Shown piece after piece: positions 30,136 through 37,769 of a stretch of 64,000 nt of DNA. Source of the DNA: DATJBF01 sp035515475 (GTDB lineage Bacteria > Verrucomicrobiota > Verrucomicrobiia > Palsa-1439); contig DATJBF010000073.1 of NCBI GenBank assembly GCA_035515475.1, forward strand, positions 61,063 to 125,062, read 5' to 3'. Numbering within the stretch: the stretch's first letter is position 1; every line of letters begins with the position of its first letter. The position numbers and the translations under genes were made by a program. The notes under the pieces are model-generated. The model did not search any database. It was not told where the DNA came from and saw only the letters and a list, made by a program, of their open reading frames with translations.

Positions 30136-31287
30136 ATGGCGTTCAGCAAGGACGACGAGCAATTCATGCGGCGGGCGTTGGCGCTGGCCCGATGCGGATT
30201 CGGCAAGACCAGTCCAAATCCAGTAGTCGGCGCGGTACTCGTCAAACACGGGCGGGTCATCGGCGAAGGCTGGCACAAGCGCGCCGGTGGGCCGCATGCG
30301 GAGGTGTTTGCATTTCGAATGGCCAACGCCGCCAGGACTCGCGGACGCGACGTCCGCGCCAGCACCCCGCCGCTCGCCGCTCGCCGCTCCACGCTCTACG
30401 TGACGATGGAGCCGTGTAGCACGTGGGGGAAGACGCCGCCGTGCACCGACGCCATCGTTGCCGCGGGTGTGAGGCGCGTCGTCGTGGCGGCGCTCGACCC
30501 AAATCCGAAGCACAACGGACGCGGGTTGAAGATTCTCCGTCGCGCAGGAATTCGGGTCGACGCCGGGTTGCTGGCCGACGAGGCAACCGCCATGAACGAG
30601 GCGTTCAACAAGTGGATCGCCACGGGAACGCCGTTCGTCATCGCGAAAGCGGCGATGAGCCTGGACGGCAAGATCGCGACGCGAACGGGCGACGCGCAGT
30701 GGATTACGAGCGAGGCGGCGCGGCGCGAGGCGCACAAACTACGGGCACGGGTCGACGCCGTGATGGTCGGCGCGAATACAGTCATTCGCGACAATCCGCG
30801 GCTGACGCTGCGCCATGGCGTCCGCGGCAGGCAGCCGTGGCGCGTGGTGGTGGACGCGCGCGGCCGGTCGCCTTGCCAGGCCCGAGTTTACACCGATAGA
30901 TTTCGGCATCGGACGATCGTGTTCACGACGCGGCTGTCGTCGTCGCAATGGCGGCGGACCTTGGCACTACGAAACGTGGTCGTTATCGTCGTCCCGGCAA
31001 AGAAGGGGCGCGTGCATCTGGGCGTGGCGTTGCGGGAACTGGGCAGAATGGAATCAACCAACGTGCTCATCGAAGGCGGGAGCGAATTGCTCGGCTCGCT
31101 GTTCGACGCGCGGCTGGTGGACAACGTCGTTTTGTTCTACGCGCCGGTCATTATTGGCGGGCGCGACGCGGTCACGGCGGTGGCGGGCGAAGGCGCTTCC
31201 CAGGTTGCCAGGGCGATCCGGCTGGTTGATTGCCATTGCCAGCCGATCGGCAAGGGCGAAATGCTGGTCGAGGCACGAGTGGCCTGA
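30136..31287 (+). CDS. ribD: Diaminohydroxyphosphoribosylaminopyrimidine deaminase / reductase
   Basis: The 383-residue bifunctional riboflavin enzyme has a deaminase part with HAEV and PCSTWGKTPPC zinc ligands, then a reductase part from FVIAKAAMSLDGKIATRTG. A stretch before TLYVTMEPC (RDVRASTPPLAARR) is longer than usual and comes from a GC-rich palindromic tract (GGACGCGACGTCC at about 30341-30353), so it may be another repeat insertion. The stop overlaps the next start (TGATG). Confidence 0.93.
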   Translation: MAFSKDDEQFMRRALALARCGFGKTSPNPVVGAVLVKHGRVIGEGWHKRAGGPHAEVFAFRMANAARTRGRDVRASTPPLAARRSTLYVTMEPCSTWGKTPPCTDAIVAAGVRRVVVAALDPNPKHNGRGLKILRRAGIRVDAGLLADEATAMNEAFNKWIATGTPFVIAKAAMSLDGKIATRTGDAQWITSEAARREAHKLRARVDAVMVGANTVIRDNPRLTLRHGVRGRQPWRVVVDARGRSPCQARVYTDRFRHRTIVFTTRLSSSQWRRTLALRNVVVIVVPAKKGRVHLGVALRELGRMESTNVLIEGGSELLGSLFDARLVDNVVLFYAPVIIGGRDAVTAVAGEGASQVARAIRLVDCHCQPIGKGEMLVEARVA

Positions 31288-32222
31288 TGATTCTGGTTGT
31301 CGGACTGTCCCCGGCGTGGCAGCGGACGCTGGTGTTCGCCAAGATGATCCCCGGCAGGGTCAACCGCGCCCGGCACGTCAGCGAGGCGGTCTCGGGCAAA
31401 GCCGTCAACGTGGCGCGGGTGGCGACGATTCTGGGCGCCGAGGTCAGGTTATTGACCGTGGCGGGTGGCGCGCGCGGACGATTGTTGCAGTCCGAATTGA
31501 AGCGTGAAGGACTGAGGGCCCACGTCGTGCCTGTGACAGCGGAGACCCGGATTTGCCAGACGTTGCTGGACGGCGGGTCGGCGACGGAGTTGGTGGAAGA
31601 AGCCGGGCCGTTGAGCCGGCGCGAGGTCGAGGAGGTCATGCGCGTGTTTGCCACCGAAGTGCGCCGGGCCAGGTTGGTGGTCCTGACGGGAACCGTTCCG
31701 GACGGTTGTGGCAGCGGGTTCTACGCGCGGTTGGTGGATGAATGCCGAGTCCGTGCCGTGCGTGGGTTGATCGACGCGCAAGGAGGGCAACTGCGGAATG
31801 CGCTCAGGCGAAGACCGTTTTTGGTGAGGATCAATCGACAGGAACTCGCCGCGGCCACGCCGGTTGACTGCCGTGGCCGGGCGGGCGTTCGACGGGCCGT
31901 CGGCGCGCTGATGCGCGGCGGCCCGCAATGGGCGGTCATCAGCGACGGCGCGAACGCGGTTTATGTCGGCGAGAATCCCGACCGGCGTTTGCGCGTCCTC
32001 ACGCCGCCCCAGGTGACCGCCAAGAATCCGATCGGCTCGGGGGACGCGATGATGGCGGGCCTGGCCGTCGGGTTGTGGCGCGGGCAGTCCGTGCTCGACG
32101 CGGTGCAACTCGGCGTGGCCTGCGGCGCGGCCAATGCCCTGACGCCCGACCCCGGCTTCCTGCGTGTGTCCGATGTGAGAAGACTGTGCTCGACACACAA
32201 CAGGCGGGTCCCTATCGTTTGA
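31287..32222 (+). CDS. PfkB-family sugar kinase (1-phosphofructokinase-like)
   Basis: The product has 311 residues. The N-terminus LVVGLSPAWQRTLVF and GKAVNVARVATILGAEV is like 1-phosphofructokinase/tagatose-6-phosphate kinase, and the C-terminal KNPIGSGDAMMAGLA carries the catalytic Asp and anion hole. It is translationally coupled to ribD and lies 3 bp before ribE. A kinase inside a riboflavin block is odd; it could act on a sugar phosphate unrelated to flavins. Confidence 0.85.
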   Translation: MILVVGLSPAWQRTLVFAKMIPGRVNRARHVSEAVSGKAVNVARVATILGAEVRLLTVAGGARGRLLQSELKREGLRAHVVPVTAETRICQTLLDGGSATELVEEAGPLSRREVEEVMRVFATEVRRARLVVLTGTVPDGCGSGFYARLVDECRVRAVRGLIDAQGGQLRNALRRRPFLVRINRQELAAATPVDCRGRAGVRRAVGALMRGGPQWAVISDGANAVYVGENPDRRLRVLTPPQVTAKNPIGSGDAMMAGLAVGLWRGQSVLDAVQLGVACGAANALTPDPGFLRVSDVRRLCSTHNRRVPIV

Positions 32223-32225
32223 GGC

Positions 32226-32828
32226 ATGTTCACGGGAATTGTCGAGGAAGCGGGACATGTCGAGCAGATTCGGGCGGGCAAACGATCGACGGAATTGACC
32301 ATTCGGGCGCCGAAGATCGGGCCGTCGTTGCGCGTCGGCAACAGCGTGGCGGTCAACGGCGCCTGTCTTACCGTCGTCGGAACCCGCCGGGGCGTGTTGC
32401 GGTTTGACGTGCTGAACGAAACGTTGCGCCGCACGAACCTTCAATTTGCCCGGACCGGGTCGCTGGTCAACCTGGAGCGTCCGCTGCGCGCCGATGCCCG
32501 GCTCGATGGACATTTCGTGCTCGGTCACGTGGATGGACGCGGCACGGTGCGGCGCTGGGAGCGGGTGGGAAAGGATTACGTGCTCGAGGTCGCAGCGCCG
32601 GTGGCCGTGATGCGGTATATCGTCGAAAAAGGCTCCGTAGCCGTCGACGGCATCAGCCTGACCGTGGCGGGGGTGGGACGCGGTTGGTTTTGCATCTGGA
32701 TCATTCCCCACACGCGGGCGGTGACGAACCTACAAGCCCGGCGGGCCGGGGATGTGGTGAACCTGGAAGCCGATATTCTCGGGAAATACGTCGATCAACT
32801 CCTGCGCGGGCGGCGCGCCCGGCGTTGA
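32226..32828 (+). CDS. ribE: Riboflavin synthase alpha subunit
   Basis: The 200-residue enzyme dismutates two lumazines to riboflavin. It has two barrel repeats, starting MFTGIVEEAGHVEQI and, in the second half, LDGHFVLGHVDGRGTV. NGACLTV and DGISLTV are the paired substrate loops. The length is normal. With ribBA, ribH and ribD it completes the core riboflavin pathway in this window. Confidence 0.95.
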   Translation: MFTGIVEEAGHVEQIRAGKRSTELTIRAPKIGPSLRVGNSVAVNGACLTVVGTRRGVLRFDVLNETLRRTNLQFARTGSLVNLERPLRADARLDGHFVLGHVDGRGTVRRWERVGKDYVLEVAAPVAVMRYIVEKGSVAVDGISLTVAGVGRGWFCIWIIPHTRAVTNLQARRAGDVVNLEADILGKYVDQLLRGRRARR

Positions 32829-32873
32829 CACTCGAGACGGCGGCCTTTACACTTGTTGTTGTGAAAGGAATTG

Positions 32874-33581
32874 ATGCTGCCGGTTCTCGAGAAATTATTG
32901 GTGCTGCAAGATCGTGATCGCCGCATCGCACAACTGAAGGCTGAGCGCACGCGCATTCCCGAGCACGCGCTGGCAGCCGAGGAGCGTCTCAAGAACGAAT
33001 CCACCCACCTCGATTCTCTGCGGGAGGAAGCGAAGCACGTCGAAACCGAACGCAAGAAGCTGGAAATCGATGCCGAGTCGCGCCGGGGCCAGATTGCGAA
33101 GTACAAGACGCAGCTGTTCCAGATCAAGTCCAACACGGAGTACCAGGCCCTCCTGAAGGAAATCGCCAAAGTCGAACAGGAGATTGACGAGGTCGAGACC
33201 CGCGAGTTGGGACTGATGGAGCAGATCGACAAGTTGCAGCCGGCGTTGAAACGAGAGCAGGTCACGCTGAAAGAAGTTGCGGCAAAGACGGAAGGCGAGA
33301 AGGCCGATCTACAGAAACGGGCGACCGCGATTGAGAGCGAGTTGACCCGGTTGCTGGCCGAACGTCAGAAGCTGGCGCAGGAAATCGACGCGGACGCGCT
33401 CCGTCGGTACGATCGGCTGATGCACAGCAAGAACGATTTCGCGGTGGTTCCGATTCGCAACGGCAACTGTGGCGGGTGCCATTTGCACATTCCGCCGCAG
33501 CTCGCGCACAACGCGCGGCACGGCGACGAACTCATCAGTTGCGAGTATTGCGGCCGCATTCTATATTGGCAGCCGGAATGA
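32874..33581 (+). CDS. Coiled-coil protein with C-terminal C4 zinc ribbon (CT398-like)
   Basis: The product has 235 residues. About 180 residues form a long antiparallel coiled coil, followed by a zinc ribbon with CGGC and CEYC pairs. Chlamydial CT398 and many bacterial homologues share this layout and are thought to serve as adaptors (for example with sigma54 or secretion parts). The ATG at 32874 follows AAAGGA; a TTG at 32871 is possible. Confidence 0.85.
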   Translation: MLPVLEKLLVLQDRDRRIAQLKAERTRIPEHALAAEERLKNESTHLDSLREEAKHVETERKKLEIDAESRRGQIAKYKTQLFQIKSNTEYQALLKEIAKVEQEIDEVETRELGLMEQIDKLQPALKREQVTLKEVAAKTEGEKADLQKRATAIESELTRLLAERQKLAQEIDADALRRYDRLMHSKNDFAVVPIRNGNCGGCHLHIPPQLAHNARHGDELISCEYCGRILYWQPE

Positions 33582-33601
33582 GCCCGACGATGTTCGGGCT
33601 C
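33580..33601 (+). terminator. Hairpin at the end of the zinc-ribbon gene
   Basis: GAGCCCGA (33580-33587) pairs with TCGGGCTC (33594-33601) around a 6-nt loop, followed by GTCTTTC. The T-tract is weak, so termination may be partial. Confidence 0.5.
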
Positions 33602-33640
33602 GTCTTTCGCGCGGCGAAGGACCCGTTGTTTGAAAGATTT

Positions 33641-34097
33641 TGGAAGGGCGGATAGCCGCTGTCCCGAAAACCTTCGGGATGGAGGAAAGTCCAGACTCCA
33701 CAGGGCGCGATGCCTCTCGCAAGCGAGGGACGCTGGTCCCGCTACGGCGGGACAGGCGGACGGATAGTGCCACAGAAAACATACCGCCAAGGAAGCTGTC
33801 AGCTTTCAGCTCTCGGCAGTCAGCCGAGCGGTTCGTGGAAGGCGCCGCACGCTGAAGGCCGATGGCTGATAGCTGGCAGCTTTCCGGTAAGGGTGAAAAG
33901 GCGAGGTAAGAGCTCACCGCGTCGACAGCAATGTCGGCGGCACGGAAAACCCCATCGGGAGCAAGACCAAATAGGCGGCAAGACGCGGCCCGCGTCGTCA
34001 CCCTCAGTCCGCCTCACCGGGACGGGGTGAAAGCCGCGGGTACAGGTCGCATAGATAAATGGCTATCAAAAACAGAATCTGGCTTACGGCCCTTCCA
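33641..34097 (+). ncRNA. rnpB: RNase P RNA (class A)
   Basis: This is the catalytic RNA that matures tRNA 5' ends. GGAGGAAAGTCCAGACTCC matches the universal CR-I core, AGAGCTCACCG and GGAGCAAGACCAAATAG match the CR-IV/V region, and ACAGAATCTGGCTTAC is the 3' core. P1 is TGGAAGGGC (33641-33649) with GCCCTTCCA (34089-34097). The region about 33787-33885 is much longer than normal and forms an extra arm built from AAGCTGTCAGCT/AGCTGGCAGCTT inverted repeats. About 450 nt in all. Confidence 0.93.
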
Positions 34098-34151
34098 ATG
34101 AACGGACGGCGGGGGCGACCCGGTGGGTTGCCCCCGCAACCATTTTCACGG

Positions 34152-34706
34152 ATGCGGTACCCACTATTCCTCGATCTAACCGGCCAACCCGTGGTCGTCG
34201 TCGGCGCGGGCAGAGTCGCCACGCGCAAAATCCGCAGCTTGCTGGCCGCCGGGGCGCGCGTCACGGTCGCCAGTCCGACGGCGACCCCGGCCATTCGCCA
34301 ACTTGCCCGGAGGAACCGCATCCGCTGGCTGCAGCGGCGTTATCGCCGGGGCGATCTGCGCGGGGCACGGCTGGTGGTTGCGGCCACCAACAACCCGGAA
34401 ACCAATGGGCGCGTCTGCGCCGAGGCCAACCGGCGCCGATTGCTCGTGAATTGCGTCGCGCCGCCGGCTGCAGGGAACTTCATCGTGCCGTCGGTGGTGC
34501 GCCGCGGCGGCGTTTTGCTGGCGATTTCCACGGGCGGCGCCAGTCCGGGGTTCGCCAAACGGTTGCGCAGCGATCTTGAACGGTTTCTCGGGGACGGTTA
34601 TCCTGCCCTGCTGACGAAGATGGCGAAACAACGGCGCGCCCGCGTGAGCGGCGTAGGCCGCAACGCGGCTGCACGCCGGCGGTCGCGCCCTGCCAACGCA
34701 GGGTAG
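34152..34706 (+). CDS. Precorrin-2 dehydrogenase / siroheme synthase N-terminal type
   Basis: The 184-residue protein begins MRYPLFLDLTGQPVVVVGAG, the NAD-binding start of Met8p/CysG-N proteins that oxidise precorrin-2 and may insert iron. FIVPSVVRRGGVLLAISTGGASP is the family's second mark. It is shorter than CysG because the methyltransferase is in the downstream cobA-hemD fusion. The last 20 residues (RVSGVGRNAAARRRS) run into a GC-rich repeat and may not be native. Confidence 0.9.
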   Translation: MRYPLFLDLTGQPVVVVGAGRVATRKIRSLLAAGARVTVASPTATPAIRQLARRNRIRWLQRRYRRGDLRGARLVVAATNNPETNGRVCAEANRRRLLVNCVAPPAAGNFIVPSVVRRGGVLLAISTGGASPGFAKRLRSDLERFLGDGYPALLTKMAKQRRARVSGVGRNAAARRRSRPANAG

Positions 34707-34738
34707 GGCCGGCGGGCCCAGCCCGGCGAGGAACATGA

Positions 34739-35539
34739 ATGATCACTGACCGGACATATCTCTGGCTCGCGCAGGCGTTTTACGCCGTGAGCTGCCTGAT
34801 CACCGTCCGCCGACTCCGCACCGGCCAGCGCGGACCGGGCGGGCAACGGCTGAACTACGTGGTGATGACCATTGGGTTTGTGTTGCACACGACCTTTCTC
34901 TATCTGCGGGGCCAACATCTGGGACGCTGTCCGTTGACCAATCTGTTCGAGACGCAAGCGTTTGCCGCCTGGGCCGCGGTGTTGTTCTTTCTGTTGATCG
35001 GGCCGTCCTACCGCGTGTCGTTTCTCGGTGCCTTCACCGCGCCGTTGGTCCTGGTGATTTGTCTGGCGGCGTTGCTCTCGCCCATCGACGTGCTGCACGC
35101 CCAGCCGATCACGCGCAGCGCCTGGGTGGAGTTTCACGCCGCGATTGCCATTGTCGCCTGCGGCGCGTTTGCGTTGGCGTTCGTCACGAGCGCGATGTAC
35201 CTAGTACAGGAGCGCCAGCTCAAGACCCGGCGGCTGACGTCGTCGTTTCTGTTGCTCCCGTCGATCGAACAACTCGACGTGATCAATTTTCGGCTGTTGA
35301 TCATGGGATTTGGGATGCTCACGGTGGGGATGATTGGCGGGATGGTGTCGTATCGAATCGTCGGGCATTGGCCGACGCCGAAGATCATCTGGGCGGCGGT
35401 GGTATGGTTGCTGTATGGCACGATCGTGCTGGCGCGGGGCCTGTGGTCCGTGCGAGGTCGGAAGGTGGCGCTGATGTCCATGGCGTCGTTCGCCGTCATG
35501 TTGGTCGGTTTCTGGGGGGTGAACCTGTTGCATCCATGA
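34739..35539 (+). CDS. HemX/CcsA-like cytochrome c assembly membrane protein
   Basis: The 266-residue product has about 8 hydrophobic helices. LGRCPLTNLFETQAF resembles the CcsA/HemX block, and conserved His residues (VLHTTFLYL, FHAAIAIV) fit heme-handling helices, though the WWD motif of full CcsA is not obvious. Just upstream of hemA, HemX-like proteins are known to control glutamyl-tRNA reductase levels. The stop overlaps the hemA start by 4 bp. Confidence 0.85.
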   Translation: MITDRTYLWLAQAFYAVSCLITVRRLRTGQRGPGGQRLNYVVMTIGFVLHTTFLYLRGQHLGRCPLTNLFETQAFAAWAAVLFFLLIGPSYRVSFLGAFTAPLVLVICLAALLSPIDVLHAQPITRSAWVEFHAAIAIVACGAFALAFVTSAMYLVQERQLKTRRLTSSFLLLPSIEQLDVINFRLLIMGFGMLTVGMIGGMVSYRIVGHWPTPKIIWAAVVWLLYGTIVLARGLWSVRGRKVALMSMASFAVMLVGFWGVNLLHP

Positions 35540-36630
35540 ACCTCTTCCTGGTGGGTCTGAATCATCGCAGCGCGCCCGTGGAGGTTCGCGAACGGTTGGC
35601 GTTCGCCCGGTCCGGGCTGGGGGAGGCGACGCAATTGTTGTTGGGTGCCGCGTCCTTGCACGAGGCGGCGATTCTCTCGACCTGCAATCGCGTCGAGATC
35701 TATGCGCTCGCCGGCGACGCCGGCGACGCTGCCAGGGCCGTGCGCCGGTTCCTTCACGACCACCACAAGCTGAGCAACTCGGTGGATGGATATCTGTACG
35801 AACACCGTGACGACGGATGCATTCAGCACCTTCTCGAAGTCGCTTGCGGTCTCGACTCGATGGTGCTGGGTGAAACGGAGATTCTGGGACAGGTCAAGGA
35901 CGCGTATGACATCGCGCACCAGGCCGGCGCGACGGGGGTTGTCTTGAATCGGCTGTTTCAGAAGGTATTCTCGGCGGCCAAGCACATCCGTTCCGCGACG
36001 GCCATCACTCGCGGTTCGACTTCTGTGGGCGCTGTGGCGGTCGATCTCGCCGAAAAGATCTTCGGCAAACTCGGCAAATGCACCGTCATGGTCATCGGCA
36101 CCGGCGCGATGAGCGAGGCCACGGCCCGCGCCCTGCAGAGTCGCGGCGCCGGCTCGATCCTCGTTTGCAGCCGGTCACAGGAACGGGCCGAGGCGTTGGC
36201 CGGCCAACTTCAGGGCCGGGCGATCTCCTACGACCAGTGGCCGAGCGAATTCCCGGCGGTGGACATCGTGATTAGTTCGACTGCGGCGCCCCATCCGATT
36301 GTCACGACGGAGAAACTGGTGCCGCTGATGAAGACGCGCCGGCAACGCCCGTTGTTCTTGATCGACATTGCGGTGCCGCGCGACGTCGAGCGGGCGTGTG
36401 GCGAGTTGGAACACGTGTACCTGTACGACATCGATGACCTGCAGGAGATCGCGCGGGCAAACAGGGCGGCCCGCGAACGGGAGATCACGGCGTGCCAGGC
36501 GCTCATTGCGCAGCACCGCCAGCGCTTTGTCCATTGGCTGGAGAGCAATCGCGACGCCATCGAGGAGCGCTACCGTCGCCGCGTCGCGAGCACCGCGTTC
36601 ACGGGTCCCGCGCCGACACCGGCCGCATGA
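35536..36630 (+). CDS. hemA: Glutamyl-tRNA reductase
   Basis: The 364-residue first enzyme of the C5 tetrapyrrole route reduces glutamyl-tRNA to glutamate semialdehyde. The catalytic Cys is in ILSTCNRVEIYA, with LVGLNHRSAPVEVRE at the start and MVIGTGAMSEATARAL as NADPH site. It is a bit short in the dimerisation tail. It overlaps both neighbours by 4 bp. Confidence 0.95.
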   Translation: MNLFLVGLNHRSAPVEVRERLAFARSGLGEATQLLLGAASLHEAAILSTCNRVEIYALAGDAGDAARAVRRFLHDHHKLSNSVDGYLYEHRDDGCIQHLLEVACGLDSMVLGETEILGQVKDAYDIAHQAGATGVVLNRLFQKVFSAAKHIRSATAITRGSTSVGAVAVDLAEKIFGKLGKCTVMVIGTGAMSEATARALQSRGAGSILVCSRSQERAEALAGQLQGRAISYDQWPSEFPAVDIVISSTAAPHPIVTTEKLVPLMKTRRQRPLFLIDIAVPRDVERACGELEHVYLYDIDDLQEIARANRAAREREITACQALIAQHRQRFVHWLESNRDAIEERYRRRVASTAFTGPAPTPAA

Positions 36631-37598
36631 AACCGCTGATTATCGGGACGCGGGGCAGTCCACTGGCGCTGGCGCAGACTGGCATCGTGCGTGGGTTGCT
36701 ACAGGACGCCAACCCGGGTCTGCAGATCGAGATCAAGACCATCAAGACCAGCGGTGACAATTTCACGAACCTTTCGCTGGTCGCGGGCGGAGGAAAGGGA
36801 CTGTTCACGAAAGAAATCGAAGAGCAACTTCTCCGCGGTGAGATTCACATGGCGGTGCATAGCCTGAAGGATTTGCCAACGATCCTGCCCGACGGATTGA
36901 TGATCGGGGCTGTGCCGCCGCGCGAGGACCCCCACGACGTCCTGATCTCAAAAGAACGTGGACCCACCCCTGACCCCTCCCAAGAGGGGAATTCCGGAGC
37001 CGGTCTCCCCTCCACCGGAGGGGCCGGGGGTGGGTGGATTCAAAAACTGCCCCCGGGGGCGCGGGTGGCGACGAGCAGCCTGCGGCGGCGCGCGCAACTG
37101 CTGGCACGGCGGCCCGACCTGCAGATCGAGGAGATCCGTGGCAACGTCGAGACCCGGTTGCGTAAGCTGGCCGAGAATGACGCACTCCAGGCCTTGATTC
37201 TGGCGGCGGCGGGATTGCGTCGTCTGGGTCTGTGGAAGAAGGAGGACAGGTTTGAGTGGCGAGAGATCGATTTTGCTGAAATGATCCCGGCGGTGGGGCA
37301 GGGGGCGATTGCGTGCGAAGTGCGGGAGTCGGATGATGAGACGCGGGAAATCCTGGCGCTCATTAACGACGCGGACGCCAACGCGTGTACGGCAGCCGAA
37401 CGGTCGTTTCTCCGGGCGTTGGGCGGCGGTTGTCAGGTGCCGTACGCGGCCCACGCTACGGTCGATGGCGAGCGGTTACGGCTGATGGGCGCAATCTTCA
37501 GCCCCGACGGCAAGCAGGTGAGCCGCGTCGAGGCAATTGGGTCGAAGGCGGACCCGCGTGGGGTGGGCGAGCGCGCAGCGAAGGAGGTTTCATATTAA
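36627..37598 (+). CDS. hemC: Porphobilinogen deaminase with an in-frame repeat insertion
   Basis: The 323-residue enzyme polymerises four porphobilinogens to hydroxymethylbilane. Normal marks are IIGTRGSPLALAQT, HSLKDLPT, ARVATSSLRRRAQLL and the cofactor Cys C269 in ALGGGCQVPYA. Residues 113-136 (PTPDPSQEGNSGAG and following GLPSTGGAGGGW) have no place in the family and are encoded exactly by a 72-bp palindromic repeat. The insert lies in a surface loop just before the ARVATSS substrate segment. The rest of the protein is intact, so the enzyme is probably active. Confidence 0.93.
   Translation: MKPLIIGTRGSPLALAQTGIVRGLLQDANPGLQIEIKTIKTSGDNFTNLSLVAGGGKGLFTKEIEEQLLRGEIHMAVHSLKDLPTILPDGLMIGAVPPREDPHDVLISKERGPTPDPSQEGNSGAGLPSTGGAGGGWIQKLPPGARVATSSLRRRAQLLARRPDLQIEEIRGNVETRLRKLAENDALQALILAAAGLRRLGLWKKEDRFEWREIDFAEMIPAVGQGAIACEVRESDDETREILALINDADANACTAAERSFLRALGGGCQVPYAAHATVDGERLRLMGAIFSPDGKQVSRVEAIGSKADPRGVGERAAKEVSY
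36963..37034. repeat. 72-bp palindromic repeat inserted in frame in hemC
   Basis: CCCACCCCTGACCCCTCCC at the left matches GGAGGGGCCGGGGGTGGG at the right, with inner AGAGGGGA/TCCCCTC pairs. The length is exactly 24 codons and no stop is introduced. Confidence 0.85.
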
Positions 37599-37769
37599 GA
37601 ACCCGACGCCATTGGCTTTTCAGCTACCGTCCACAGTTCTAGCATAGCCGAGTCTTGAGAAGTGAACTCACTTGCTGGTAGGCGAGACGGAGCGTAACTG
37701 CTGCCTGTTATTGGTTTCCCGAGTTAACTCTTGGCGGGCTGCAGCTGCGGCGATAGAGTTGAGCATCAG

